DNA of 64,000 nt from Adiantum capillus-veneris (taxonomy: Eukaryota; Streptophyta; Polypodiopsida; Polypodiales; Pteridaceae). Below, one piece after another: positions 23,742 to 36,719 of the stretch. A program made the translations under genes and the position numbers. Position 1 is the stretch's first letter. Every line of letters begins with the position of its first letter. Below the pieces are notes generated by a model. The model was not told the DNA's origin. It saw nothing but the letters and a program-made list of their open reading frames with translations, and did not search any database. Location of the stretch: positions 145,687,350 to 145,751,349 of the forward strand of contig CM043949.1 of assembly GCA_014529385.2 (NCBI GenBank), read 5' to 3'.

Positions 23742-24430
23742 GTGTTAAGAATAGATTCCTAATGAGCATAGCAAGAGTCCTTGGTTTGAGAGATCAACAA
23801 AAGAATAACACCTCGTTAGATAGGCATGAACAATACTTCAAAAAGAGAGAGAAATAAAGCTATTGACAACAGCCGAGGACCGGATTTACATGGAGTCGGT
23901 CCCCCCTCCAAAAGGCTTTGTAATATAGGTTTCCCCCATCAAGGGAGACATTTTACAATAGAATACTTTGTGTTCCTTCAATAACTTGCTAGTGCAATGA
24001 AGATGGAAGCTTCAAGCACCAAGCTTACACTTGAAAAGCACAACATCAATTCCCTCCCGGCCTCAAACCCAAGACCTCACACACCTTCAAATATGGTGAG
24101 AGCTAGTGGGGTATGAGAGTAGATCTAAAGGAAGAAATTTTCTTAGAAGAAAGAAGTACTTTTCCTCACATAATCACTCTTCATAGCATGGCATAGCTTA
24201 ATAATTAGAATGGTAGAGGAGATGAGCATGCATTGGAGCTTGGCTCTTGGTTGGATTTGCATCACAAAGCCAAGAGTTGTTTGTTTAAGCCTTCCTTCTC
24301 ACAAGATTGGAGTAGATGATGAGCTTTCCATTGAAGCTTGAGAAGGAGATAGTCTTCTTTATTTCACAGATGAGCTTGTGTGAGTGTGTGTGCCATAATT
24401 CCTTGCAAAAATCAGCCCCCCCCCTCTCTC

Positions 24431-24690
24431 TCTTGGTTGACCCCTCTTGCTATTTCCTCTTGATAGACCCTCAATGGCTCATGCCAAGCTTAGCCAATAG
24501 GAAATAAGAGGTCGAGTGGAGTTTTGACAAGTGTCCCTCTTTCCTCTTTAGTGATATCTCTCTTGGTCGACCCCTCTTGCTATTTCCTCTTGCTAGCCCC
24601 TCATTGGCTCATGCCAAGCTTAGCCAATAGGAAATAAGAGGTCAAGTGGAGTTGTGACAAGTGTCCCTCTTTCCTCTTTAGTGATATCTT
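24431..24690. repeat. 130-bp tandem duplication in the chromovirus LTR
   Basis: 24,431-24,560 and 24,561-24,690 are near-identical (TCTTGGTYGACCCCTCTTGC to TTTAGTGATATCT). Whether the other LTR has it cannot be seen because that part is off-window. Confidence 0.88.
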
Positions 24691-25410
24691 AGCTAATTCA
24701 AATAATACATTTAAATCCCCATTGGACCTTTTACCCTTCTGGCCAATAGGAATTAAGCAAGCCATTGGGCTGCTTAACTCCCATTGGACCCCTTGGCAAG
24801 TTGTCCAATGATCTTCTAGGAGAATTAACTTTCATTGGTTCTCTTATCAAGTGTTTTTAAATGAATTAAACTAAATTTAATCTAGCCTAATTTTCATTGG
24901 TCCACCTCTCTGGCCATCCAATAGGATTTGAATGCACTTTGGGAAAACTGGGCTAGGAACCTGACATGTGTCCACTATGGCCTTTGTGTAAAGGGAAGCC
25001 TTGAGTGTGTGTGTGTGTGTGTGTGTTATCTCACCTCTTCTCTCTCCTTCCCTACCTTTAGGGATTGCCTCCTCCCATCTAGGGATATGTGAAGATTTTA
25101 TGATCTTCACAAAAGCATCCAATTCTGTTAAGCTTGACCATTTGAACTTTACCTTTGAATTTTGGAACCTTAGCATTTTGGAAGTATTAATGGGCTAAAT
25201 TCTAAGGTCTTTGAAGAACCATTCATGCACATTGCTCTTTTGCAGATGGCCCCCTTTGGATCCCTATTTTCCCTCCTTTGGATTGCTATTGTGACTAATA
25301 TCTCTGCTAGTCTTACCAATATTCTAGCTTTTTCTCCCTTGGTACTTTCCCCTTATTAAATGATCAATTTAACATGAGAAAATCTAGGAGAATTAGATAT
25401 TAGTTATTAC

Positions 25411-28400
25411 GACAAGTCATTTGTCAAAAATAAAACTCTTAAATTTAGATGAAGAAATTTTCTTATGCCTATTGTCTTCCACATACTGCATATTCTAGTG
25501 TCCGGTACCAGTCATGGTATTAAGTGAAGAGTATGGATGTATATCTTCATCCCATGCTTGAAGCATTACAATAACTATGGATAGGCACATAAGTAGTGGA
25601 AATGAGCCAACATACAAATTGACACATTAGCTTCATTAGAGGCATTCTAATATAAACAATGTATGATTATATTGGCTTTGGATAACTCTCAAGTAGGAAT
25701 CCACAGTGGTCAATTATGATTTCATCATATTACTTTAGGATGTGTGAGGAAAATAAAAGTAAGTTTTGGTGAGTGTAGAGCTTAAATATAGTGGTTTTAA
25801 TGCATTTGTCAAATGTGGACCAAGGCTTGCCTCACGTCGACCAATAGCACTAAACAATAAAATGTATGAAGATTATTAGGGAAAATATGAACCCGAAAGG
25901 GGCCTTGTAAGAGCAACCAATCAGATTTTAGTCAACAATAGGACATAAAAGGGGGGCATGGATAGCCCATATCTACGCTTCTCAAAACTACATCATGTAA
26001 CATATATACGGGAAGATCTCGGTAATGTGATTCAAATGAACTATTGTCAGACAAATTTGAAGTGAAAATGCTTAAGTTATCGCCATTCCAAAAAAATACA
26101 GAAAATGATGGGACCGTGGCCACAAGCCCTTTCTCATTGGTATAGAGAGTATATTCCAAAAGCATCTTTGATCCTAAAGGGCCCTTTCAGAGTTCATATT
26201 TTCCCTAATGTCATCAAGCACATCTTTGAAAGGACCATGAGCTACTTGGGTTTTCTTGGAAGAGAGATGATAAGGATGTCTGCTCAAGAATGGGTAGAGG
26301 AAAAGAAGATAAATGAAGTGTGTCTTCCATCGAGTATGAAGAGATTGTCAATATGGTATGAGCTACATTAATACACCAGATTAAGAATAGACCACTTTAA
26401 ATCCAATGCACATATTCAAGAATGTGGACAGCTTATTGTGAGACCATTTCATTGGAAATAAAAATACACTTACCACTAGGGTTGACTTTAGGGATATTGG
26501 CTATATGGAGCAGTTGTGGCCGCAAATTGCAAATGACAGGTCAATAAAGTTTCCTAAAATGCCTTGGATTTTGATAGAAAAACAAGAAACAAAGTTGAAA
26601 GGGATCATACTGAGTATATGAAACATCCACATGCATGATCCACTCTCTTAGGAGGATGTCCAGAAGGAAATAAAATCCCATTGGTTTGAAGTCACATGAT
26701 TAGCATAAAATATATCACATATGCTTCAAATTAATGCATAAATATCATAGTAAGGTGCATGCTTCATACCTATAAGGCACCAAAACTGCTTTGTAATTTA
26801 TTTTTTCTTGTGGCTATTGATGGTTCGTGCTCTCTACTATTTGCACCACAATATATAAACTTGCTACATTGGTTCATTGGACTTTCCAAAATGAGATCAA
26901 CATTGCCTCCATACTCTCCATGAAGCAAAATGCTACAAAGTGGTTTGCATATTTGAAATACACTTACAAACCACCATGATTACCATTTAAGTGTATTTCA
27001 TGCACATAGTTGATGAACTAGAAATAACAGGCACTATGCATTTCAAAGGGATATTCTTCTTAGAGCACTTCATGAAAACATTTAAGAGATATATAAGTGA
27101 AAGAACAGTCCCAAAGGAAAGCATCAAAAAGGGTACTTAATGTACGTTGGAGTGGCTCTCTTTGATCGGCCGTGTAGACAATATCCTTTGGCGGACAATT
27201 GAGACCTAACTGCGATTGTGATGGTAATTCTCGATGTGAAAAAAAATGAGCATAGGATTGGAAGCAAAGATTAAGCAGTATTTGCACGCTTCACAACCCG
27301 ACATTAGAAAAGTGGCCTGCTCGATATGACGCTACAAAGCAAGAGTAGCAGGCTACATGACATGTCTTTAGATGGAAAAAACAATCATCAATGTATTATC
27401 TTACATTAAGAAAAATGTGTTGCCTTTAGGGACCCTTTGGGATTAAGGTTAATTAGAGGCCAACTAATAGTAAGATGGTGGTGGACGTAGTCTATACCCT
27501 CAAAAGAGTAGGGGGACAAGGTAGTGTTACACCTCTTAATGGCCTAGTCAGAAGGTAAGGGTGGTGGCTAGGGAAAAGGGATTGAAAGGGAGAGGGGGGG
27601 AGGGACCACTTTGACATCCGTTTCCCCACTTTTTGGCTCGGATTTAGAGATACACTAAACATTTGAAATTTTCAAACAAATTTAGAACTCATATGCTCCC
27701 TCCTTAAAAACCCCCCAAACCTATTCTATGGTCAAAAGGGCATTTTTAAAGTTTAAAAGTAAAAAAAATTAAAAAAATCAAAACATCTATTTCCACCCTC
27801 TAAAGTCTCTCCAAACCTCTTCTATATCTAAAAAATGATTTTCTCTCTCTACAAACTTTTTCCCAAGCTCTCCATTGCTCTAATAACCACATGCACCTTA
27901 TAGTCACACATTCCATCTCTACTAGTTTTCTTTCACCTCCATTGTAGCACCAAGAAAGCTCCTCCCCCTTCTCTTCCCTCTGTCCACCACATATATTTTT
28001 ACCATGCTAGCTTCTTCCCCTTCGCTCATCTCCATTGCAACCAGAAACTAGATCCTGCTCCAGGGGATTCAACATGGAAAACTTATTGCACCACGTATGT
28101 GCAAGGAAGGGGTTGTATTTTACAAGTTACATAAGCATATAAGTTAGGGGAAGGCCCCCAATAATTTATCTCTGAAGCTAAAAAATAAGAGAGGGTGATA
28201 TCATTTTTTTTTCATTTTTTTTTTGGGGGGTGGGGGGGGGAGGGACTAACCCTGGTTGATTACTTATAACGATTGGTCATTGGTGTGCACTAGAATTCGG
28301 ATGAATTTTTAGAATTTTTTTAATCAAGTCACACATCAAATTTTGCATCAAGCCGGTCATAGATAAGGGCTCATTTGGAGCAGCTCAAGGGTTGATTTAC

Positions 28401-28572
28401 ACTAGCTTTGGATGGGTTAGAATTGGACGAGTAGCCAGAGTGGAGGCTTACTAGGCACATAGTTTGAGTTTTAAACTAAAACACATTGAGGGTAAATCTA
28501 GTTATCAACAGAAGTGGTTCTTTAGTAGATTTTTCTAGTTACTATGCTACACACTCTTTGACTAGTTTTACT
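25411..28572. other. Unassigned sequence between two LTR elements
   Basis: No gene, RNA or transposon family recognised on either strand. An 88-codon ORF at 26,105-26,371 lacks any known motif. G-rich runs occur at 27,590-27,602 and 28,223-28,243. May be ancient repeat or the local target sequence of the neighbouring elements. Confidence 0.5.
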
Positions 28573-29636
28573 TAGTATGTAAGATCCCCAATCCGTCTAT
28601 ACCAAGAACGGGATGGTACCATTGACAAGTCTCTAGGCCTACTAAAGTCAGAGTCCTTAAACAAGAAAAATTCCAGGGAATTCACCCTTACCATTGACAA
28701 ATGGTTTAGGTTTATAGCCCTAGAAAGAGACCTAGTCCTGTCTCGCAGTGGAAACGGGACCATTAACAAAAAAATTCCGGCCCTATAACTTCATCATTCA
28801 GATTATGGTTTCGTTAGCCAACGCCTTTTTCCCCCTAACATATGTGAGGGCACAACCGTTGGTGGATTCCTCTTCCAAGTGAAGAAGTTTCTAAACGTTT
28901 TAGCGCGCGAGAATGGATAGTTACTTGACTAGACTAATCAGGTCCACCCGTCCTTGATTGACAACCTTAGTCAATCCCCACTTACCACCCCGCACTCACA
29001 CATGATTCTTTTGTTATATAATTACTACCACGTTCTTATCACAATTAAAATAATGATTCCTTTTATCCTTCATAACACGATTTTATTAAAATAGCCCTTG
29101 AAAAGAGTATTGAAGACATTCTTTTAGCAAATAGACATCTTTAAACTTAAGACAGGGTACTGTCAATCAAAACATTGTCCATAATAACCATGACCAGTAC
29201 TCTTCTTGTCTCAAGACCACCTAAGGGTGAAAAAACGGCACCCATTCCTTATTCATAATCCAGAGTGGATAAGCCCCCACCCAAGATTCCGAGTGCCCAT
29301 ACACCAAACCAGTTGCCCATACAACCGGGCGGCTCCCTTAGGATAAAAAATGGTATCCTAACTTATGTAGAAACATCAAGACATGACACGGAGTAGAAAC
29401 TCATCGTTCATGGGGTAACCAACTTATCCGTGGCTAGAAAGCCAGTCATTATCATCAAAATATACCAAGGAGTCGGAGGTGTCTTCAGACAAGCTGTCAT
29501 AAGGATGATCCATCATATCTTTCCTATTTCAACCAATTTTAACCCAAACAATTCTTTCCTACATTATAAACGATGCACGTTGGAGGTTACCCTCCATTTT
29601 TGGTCAATTATTTCTTTTCTTATTCGTACTCACTCC

Positions 29637-29863
29637 TTACGTATGCAATGATAATTTAACAATGAACTTTAAAAGATTTAATTGAACAAAATAGAAATCC
29701 ACCTCAGACTGATCGGCCATCTGCTGCTGCACTGGCGCCTGAAGACTCTCCTCCGTCTGCCTACTACTAGGCCCAGCCTCATGGTCATAAGTGGCTTTAT
29801 TTCTTTTGTTGCTAATATTCTCGTCCTCAGTAAGAGGATTTCCTATGTTCTCTTTGGAGCCAT
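29637..29863 (-). pseudogene. LTR-resident 75-codon ORF, 3' LTR copy (frameshifted)
   Basis: Same reading frame as the open copy at 57,996-58,223. Starts MAPKRT, then one base is missing. After that the frame runs on through NPLTEDENISNKRNKA, DHEAGPS and EESLQAPVQQQMADQS to a stop at the same place (LSLHT then TAA). 227 nt against 228 in the open copy. See the finding on this ORF. Confidence 0.6.
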
Positions 29864-30519
29864 ATCGGTAGCCTTATAAAAAGACTTAATCGATTAGAAG
29901 TTTAATTGAATAATCTTCTTTTTTCTCTTTTTACCCAAAAATAAAGATGTTTGGAGTAAGTAGGTATCCTTGATAGTTAATTTGATGAGATATTTCTTCT
30001 GTAGCTTCTTTATACTATAAGTAATTTTCCATAGTTTACCGTTTAATTTGGGAAGCCCTTTAACTAGGTTTATCCTTAGTCTATATTCCATTTTAGCCTT
30101 AGTAAATTATAAATTTGTATCAGCTAATGGATAACTCACCCTAAATTGTAATTGAATATGTTCTATCTTTACGAATTTTCATAAATTTGATTTATAACCT
30201 TTCCTTCCTATACTTATGGTCTAATTTAGGCAGAATTTTACTAGCAGTAATTTGTTATACCAGCCATTTATGCTAAGGTAATTCTTCCCACCCTTCAATA
30301 GTGATTTTGGACCTTAGGTATTTATTTGGTAATTAGATAAATTCATTTACTAATTTCCTTTCTCTACTTTATACGCAAAATTGGTTACTTTTATTGAAGA
30401 TAAATACCTAAACTATTTATTCAAGGTTTGGGTATTTATCACGGATTTCTCAAGGTGTTTTCTACAGCTGATATTTATATCAAAGGTTTTTGGATTGATT
30501 TACTATATTTCCCTTTTTA

Positions 30520-31625
30520 TTTTTCCCTAAAAATATTGTACTTTTACTGGGATAATTAGGTAAACTATTTATCTGAGCTTAAAATAATTATCACAGGTTT
30601 TCTAACAAGTAATTAACATCTAATACATAACTCAAAGAAATTTGAATCCATTTACTATTTTCTCCCTTTTAATTTGTCCTAAAACTAGAGTAATTTTGCT
30701 AAAGTAATTAGGTAAATTATTTATCTGATCTTGACATAATTACTACATGTTTCCTAACATGTAATTAACCTCTAACAAATAACTCAAAGCAATTTGAATC
30801 CCTTTTGCTAATTTTCACTTTTTAATTTGTCCCAAAAACATAGTAATTTTGCTAAAGTAATTAGGTAGATTAATTATCTAAGCTTGAAATAATTATCATG
30901 AGTTTCCTAACATGTAATTAACCTCTGATAAATAACTCAACGCAATTTGAATCCATTTACTAATTTCTCCCTTTTAATTTGTCCTAAAAAACAGTGTAAT
31001 TCTGCTAAAGTAATTATGTAAATTAATTATCTGAGTGTGATATAATTATCATGGGTTATCTAACATGTAAATAATCCCTAATAAATAACTCAAAGCAATT
31101 TGAATCAATTTTGTAATTTCCCCTATTTAATTTGTCCTAAAAATAGAGTAATTTTGCTAAAGTAATTATGTAAATTAATTATGATCTTGACATAATTATC
31201 ACAGGTTTGAGAACATGTAATTAATGTCTGATAAATAACTCAAAGCAATTTGGATCAATTTAGTAATTTTACGCATTTAATTTGTCCTAAAAATAGAGTA
31301 ATTTTGCTTACATAGTTATGTAAATTACTTATCTGAGCTTGAAATAATTATCACACGTTTCCTAGCATGTGATAAACCTCTAATAAAGAACTCAAAGCAA
31401 GTTAGATCAATTTAGCAATTTCCCCCATTTAATTTGTCAGAAAAACAGAGTCATTTTGCTAAAGTAATTATTTAGATTAATTATTTGAGCTTGAAAAAAT
31501 TATCATGATTTTCCTAACATGTGATTAACCTTTGATAAATAACTCAAAACATTTTGAATCAATTTGATTATTTTTCCCTTTAATTTTCTCTAAAAAAGAG
31601 TGTAAATTTGCCTAATTAATTATGA
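30520..31625. repeat. 152-bp tandem repeat array in the 3' LTR
   Basis: Seven AT-rich units anchored by AATTTGTCCTAAAAA at about 30,671, 30,824, 30,976, 31,129, 31,279, 31,431 and 31,581 (spacing 150-153 bp). Each also has ATAACTCAAAGCAATTTGAA and TAATTATC. Confidence 0.9.
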
Positions 31626-33589
31626 AAATTACTCAAAAAAGTAAAAGATAATTTTCATAGCTTAATGACTGTCTAATGCAGCTTTGGTAATTACCTCAGC
31701 TTAATATAAACTTAATTAATATATTTCCCATTAATTTATGGTTATTTGGATAATTACACCCTAATATGATAGGATAATTAATTAGCTTAATATTCCCAAG
31801 CGTAATTACAACAATCAGCAGAGAATATTTATTTAAGAGAGTATTTATGAGTATATATAGGCCTAATCTTTAATTTATTAAGAGAATAGATTAATCTAGC
31901 CTTGCTAATTAAGAAGGATTAGGCTAATTACCGTTTAAGTTAATTAACTAGAGCTTAATCGCAAGTGAGTTCTGCGTAGCGGTCTCTCTAGATGAGAGAG
32001 AGTGTGTCAAGGCTCCCAGTCTGTCAATTTGTGAAGCAAGGGGTCCTATTTATAGGTTTCTGGCACTCTCAAGCTCTCGCAGGCTGTAAAAGGCAGTTCC
32101 TTGCAGTTTAAGCAGTCCCCAGTCTGAAGATGGCGCCCCCTGCTGCTAAATCTACCCCGGGCAGGTTCATCATAGCTCCACAGTGCCCCCTCAGCTTCCA
32201 GAATTTATTTTGACTATTTCTACTGACTTTTAATGATGAAAATTGGAAATATCAGTAGATTCTAGAACCTTAGGATAAGAAAGTCTTTGTTAATAATAAT
32301 TACTGAAACCATCCAATTTTACTTAACTAATTGAATTCCTAGTGTAACCTTTCAGGGCCCGTAACTTTTCTAGATTTTATTGGAATCTGATTCTGAAAAT
32401 TTCTAGCCCAGGGTTTGTTGTGCTTAAGATTTCAAAAATACCAATATTTGCCATTGTCGGACAATTCTACAATGCTTTTCCAATAATCATATCAGTTGAA
32501 TTAAGCTTTATACAATCTTTAACGTTTCAGAAACTGGAAACCTTACAATCACCCCAACTTAAGAATTTGAGATGCTCTCATCTCGACCGAAATTGGGAAA
32601 ATCTTTGAGAAGAAAAATTCATTCTCCCAAGTGGCATCTTTGAAGGGATAACCTTTTCACTTTACTAAATGTTACTGATTACTCTAAGGGTTCTTTCTAG
32701 TTTCTGGTTGGAGTTGCTTGCTAGTCAATTTTTCCTCAAGAAACTCTTAGTGTTGAGTCCATCTTAAAAACCTTTACAAACCATTCGTATCATCTTAAAA
32801 ACCAGGTTAAATCAATTCCATAAAAGATCCATATATCCACCTTGTCAACATGAACGTGCTCGGTCTAACTGACCATTCAGAGCAATCAACGTTCGACAAG
32901 TATCATGTATTTCAGCTTTGCCACTCTGAACGTGTTTGGCGTGTTCTTGCCATTTTGAGCAATCTGAGTTCAGCACAAGCTTCCACCATTGCACCAGAGG
33001 TACCCTCTCTATGTTCTAACCTAGTTGACCAACAATATGTAAAGGGTTTTAAGAAGTATCATACCAAGAGTTCTTTTCGGCTTCCTATTAGTCTTGTACA
33101 TTAATACTTTCATATCTAGGTCATTTTTCAAGGAAGGCTATCGTGTGCACAAGGAATGTGAGTTGGTTGCTTAATAACTATCTCAGTCTCAAGATTAAAT
33201 TTCTTTTCATACTATCAGGAGCCTCTGTCTCATTTGCTAGATCAACCCTTGATTTCTTGATTACATACCAACTTAACTTTAGATTCCTTAAATAATTTTG
33301 GAAAAGAAACGCGTGCATACCCTTGTAAAAGTTACTCAAAGTTTTACATTAACGACTTATAGTGGTTTACAAAACTGCCTATTGTTATTGAGTTCTAGGA
33401 TTACTAACTGTAGCGAAGCAAGTGGCTCTTTCGTCTTCCTCGTTCATTAAGGTTGGTTTTCTCATGATCGTATAGGCTCTGGATCCTCATGCTCTTCCTC
33501 TACCTCATCCTCCATTTCTACCTCCTCTTAGATTATCTCCTTGATTTTGAGGAATGGTTCTAGCAGTAATTGGAGGGTTTTGTTCTTCT

Positions 33590-33920
33590 TGACAGTTATT
33601 TCTATAGTGCCCCATGTGATTGCATCCATAGCACCCAAGGTTTGGGAAGGTCTGCTCTAAGTTCACTGTTGCAGCTACTCCACGTTGTTGATATCCTTGG
33701 TTGGAATTTTCCCTGGCCCTTCCCTAAAGTTACTAAATCCATTATAGTTCCTTCAGCTGCAAGAGGCTTAGTCCTTAGAAGGGCATCCTGTATTGATGTA
33801 TGCCTCATGGCTTTGATCCATACCTCTGCATCTCGTTCCACGTTGACCCCTTTACTTTTGAAATTGGGGGGTTGCGCTTGTTTGAGAAGAAACAAGCACG
33901 GTATAAAGAACAAAAGCAGT
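33590..33920 (-). pseudogene. Gag remnant with CCHC zinc knuckle
   Basis: Two pieces of a gag are visible on the minus strand. At 33,913-33,780 the start of a retrotransposon gag core (AQPPNFKSKG, ERDAEVWIKAMRH). At about 33,635-33,594, in another frame, CYGCNHMGHYRNNC, a complete CX2CX4HX4C knuckle. The centre of the gag core seems deleted. An acidic Glu-rich stretch follows at about 33,480-33,560. No protease or RT follows. Confidence 0.7.
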
Positions 33921-34125
33921 TATCTACATGATTTCATAAGATCGATAGACTGACAATTTAAAGACTTATGACACGGCAAAGATTTAACTTCATAATAGAC
34001 ACAAGATCAAGATACTCAATTCAAAAGACTTGGTTCTTTATTCATAAGGTGAATATTTACAAGGATAGCCTTACAAAAGAGGCTTAGGGTATCTCATCCT
34101 AAATTGTTGTAAATTTTTGTAGCCT

Positions 34126-34704
34126 TTAAAGAATCCGCATAGCTGGCTGATTTGGAATATGGTGATACAAACGATGGGTGTTTGTAGTCAGATTTCTACA
34201 ATCTTCTAACTGATTGGTATAATAGTTCTTATACGCATTGGAAATCGGAAAGTAAATTATAAGATCCAAATTCTTAGGGGTATTCTGAGAAAAAGTTCTG
34301 ATTCTTCGATATGGAATTATCTCCACCACTTTATCCCATACCCATTCGTTCAGGGGTTTCCCCGTGCCTCCTGGATAAGTGGGAACAATGATACTTGAGT
34401 TTGTACCCAAGAAGTAGTACAACTGAACCACTCTCACTTCGTCAACCCAGTGTAGTTTCTTTAAATCCATGGTAAGACATCCCAGCTTCCAAACATTGAT
34501 GTAATGGGTCCCGCCTTCATTGCTCCATTCGAGCTCCCAGCCTTTATCTATCCGAGTCAAATGAGGAGTGTGAGCCTTCATTAGTAGCTCCATCACGCTC
34601 CATCGAAAAAAATAGTTTGAAGAACGACAAGCACTCTCATAAATAAGCTCAAAGACTTGGAACTTGCGATATTCAACCACAGGATCTTCCTGAATTATCG
34701 ACAC
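34126..34704 (-). CDS. Unknown 192-residue ORF upstream of gag in the long-LTR element
   Basis: Open from MSIIQEDPVVEYRKF to MRIL, beginning about 100 nt after the primer site, before the gag remnant. Rich in aromatic residues (FFRW, WELEWSN, YINVWKLG, NEWVWDKV). I recognise no family. Its position resembles the extra ORF1 in front of gag in Ogre elements, but I see no sequence reason to equate them. An acceptor-like AATTCAG at 34,688 allows it to be an exon joined to the LTR-encoded ORF. Confidence 0.5.
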   Translation of the reverse strand: MSIIQEDPVVEYRKFQVFELIYESACRSSNYFFRWSVMELLMKAHTPHLTRIDKGWELEWSNEGGTHYINVWKLGCLTMDLKKLHWVDEVRVVQLYYFLGTNSSIIVPTYPGGTGKPLNEWVWDKVVEIIPYRRIRTFSQNTPKNLDLIIYFPISNAYKNYYTNQLEDCRNLTTNTHRLYHHIPNQPAMRIL

Positions 34705-34799
34705 ATAAGCCTTAGATTAGCTATTCAATTTTTCTTGTTTCTTTTTAAATTTTCAGACAGTACGAAATTCTTCCAAACTATCCCAGGCTCCGAAACCTA

Positions 34800-34812
34800 G
34801 GCTCTGATACCA
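34800..34812 (-). other. Primer binding site (tRNA-iMet) of the long-LTR element
   Basis: On the minus strand reads TGGTATCAGAGCC, a perfect initiator-Met primer site, two bases after the end of the 5' LTR. Confidence 0.95.
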
Positions 34813-35826
34813 CTTGTAAGATCCCCAACCCACCTATACCAAGAATGGGATAATACCATTGACAGGTCTCTAGGCCTACTAAAGTCAGAGTCCTTAAACA
34901 AGAAAAATTCCAGGGAATTCACCCTTACCATTGATAATGGTTTAGGTTTATAGCTCTAGAAAGAGACCTAGTCCTCTCTCGCAGTGCAAACGGGACCATT
35001 AATAAAGAAAATCCGGCCCTATAACTTCATCATTCAGATTATGGTTTCCTTAGCCATCACTTTTCCCCCCCTAACATATGTGAGGGCACAGCCGTTGGTG
35101 GATTCCTCTTCCAAGTGAAGAAGTTTTCAAACATTTTAGCGCGCGGGAATGGATAGTTACTTGACTAAACTAATCATGTCTAGCCCTCCTTGATTGACAA
35201 CCTTAGTCAATCCCCACTTACCACCCCACACACACACATGATTCTTTTGTTATATAATTACTACCACGTTCTTATCACAGTTAAAATAACGATTCCTTTT
35301 ATCCTTTATAACAGGATTTTATTAAAACAGCCCTTGAAAACGGTATTAAAGACACTCTTTTAGCAAACAGACATCTTTAAACTTAAGAATGGGTACTGTC
35401 AATCCAAACATTGTCTATAATAACCATGACGAGTACTCTTCTTGTCTCAAGAACACCTAAGGGTGAAAAAACGGCACCCATTCCTTATTCACACCAAACC
35501 AGTTGCCCACACAATCTGGCGGCTCCCCTAGGATAAAAAACGATATCCTAACTTATGTAGAAACATCAAAACATGACACCTAATAGAAACTCATCGTTCA
35601 TGGGGTAACCGACTTATCCGTGGCTAGAAAGCCAGTCATTATCATCAAAATATACCAAGGAGTCGGAGGTGTCTTGAGACAAGCTGTCATAAGGATGATC
35701 AATCAAATCTTTCCTAATTCAATCAATTTTAACCTAAACAATTCTTTTCTACATTATAAACAATGCACGTTGGAAGTTACCCTTCGTTTTCGGTCAATTA
35801 TTTCTTTTCTTATTTGTACTCACTCC

Positions 35827-36067
35827 TTACGTAAGCAATGATAATTTCACAATGAACTTTAAAAGATTTAATTGAACAAAATAATAATCCACCTGGGACT
35901 GATCGGCCATCTGCTACTGCGCTGGCGGCTGAAGACTCTCCTCTGAATGCCTACAACTAGGTCCAGCCTCGAGACCCAACCTCGTGGTCATAAGTGGCTT
36001 TATTTCTTTTGTTGCTAATATTCTCGTCCTCGATAAGAGGATTTCCTCCGGTTCTCTTTGGAGCCAT
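35827..36067 (-). pseudogene. LTR-resident 75-codon ORF, 5' LTR copy (frameshifted)
   Basis: Starts MAPKRTGGNPLIEDENISNK. A 13-nt insertion (partial duplication of GAGGTTGGGTCTC/GAGGCTGGACC) shifts the frame. The original frame then resumes as EAGPS, EESLQPPAQ, one stop, MADQSQVDYYF and ends at the same TAA. Confidence 0.6.
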
Positions 36068-36719
36068 ATCGGTAGCCTTATAAAAAAACTTAATCGATTA
36101 GAAGTCTAATTGAATAATCTTCTTTTTTCCCTTTTTACCCAAAAATAAGGATTTTTGGAGTAAGTAGGTATCCTTGATAGTTAATTTGATGAGATATTCC
36201 TCCTGTAACTTCTTTATACTATAAGTAATTTTTCATAGTTTACCATTTAATTTGGGAAGCCCTTTAACTAGGTTTATCCTTAGTCTATATTCCATTTTAG
36301 CCTTAGTAAATTATAAATTTCTATCGGCTAATGGATTCCTCACCCTAAATTGTAATTGGATATGTTCTATCTTTAGTAATTTTCATAAATTAGATTTATA
36401 ACCTTTTCTTCCTATACTTATGGTCCGATTTAGGCAGAATTTTACTGATAGTAATTTTTTATACCAACCATTTATGCTAAGGTAATTTTTTAGACCCTTC
36501 AATAGTGATTTTGGACCTCAGGTATTTATTTGGTAATTATATAAATTCATTAACTAATTTCCTTTATCTATTTTAAACTTAAAATTGGTTAATTTTATTG
36601 AAGATAAATTCATAAACTATTTATCTGAGGTTGGGGTGTTTATCACCAATTTCTCAAGGTGTTTTCTACCTCTGATATTTATATCAAAGGTTTTTGGATT
36701 GATTTACTTTATTTCTCCA

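Larger units (their letters stand above)
22357..25410 (-). mobile_element. Chromovirus 5' LTR with nested insertion
   Basis: On the plus strand begins TGTAACATTTAATGG next to the primer site; the last 660 bp (24,754-25,410) match the 3' LTR at 2,473-3,116. The right edge is uncertain by a few bases (25,406 or 25,414). About 1.3 kb of the length is a nested TIR element (22,430-23,741), which leaves an LTR of about 1.75 kb. It preserves the uninterrupted site (AATTAAGCAAGCC at 24,751) into which the CACTA element jumped in the 3' LTR. A GT repeat lies at 25,003-25,025. Confidence 0.78.
28578..32547 (-). repeat. 3' LTR of the long-LTR element
   Basis: Minus-strand LTR with TATA-like CTATAAATAGG (complement at 32,045-32,055) about 0.5 kb from its start. 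The remaining 3.4 kb would be transcribed leader (R-U5). It keeps segments missing in the 5' LTR (around 31,600-31,830 and 32,110-32,280) and holds seven 152-bp repeats and the conserved small ORF. Confidence 0.9.

Noticed and set aside
30520-31625. Regularly spaced repeats considered as a CRISPR array
   Set aside because: Units are contiguous, 152 bp and degenerate, without spacers, in plant LTR sequence.
33570-33953. 127-codon plus-strand ORF
   Set aside because: Antisense to the gag remnant with its zinc knuckle.
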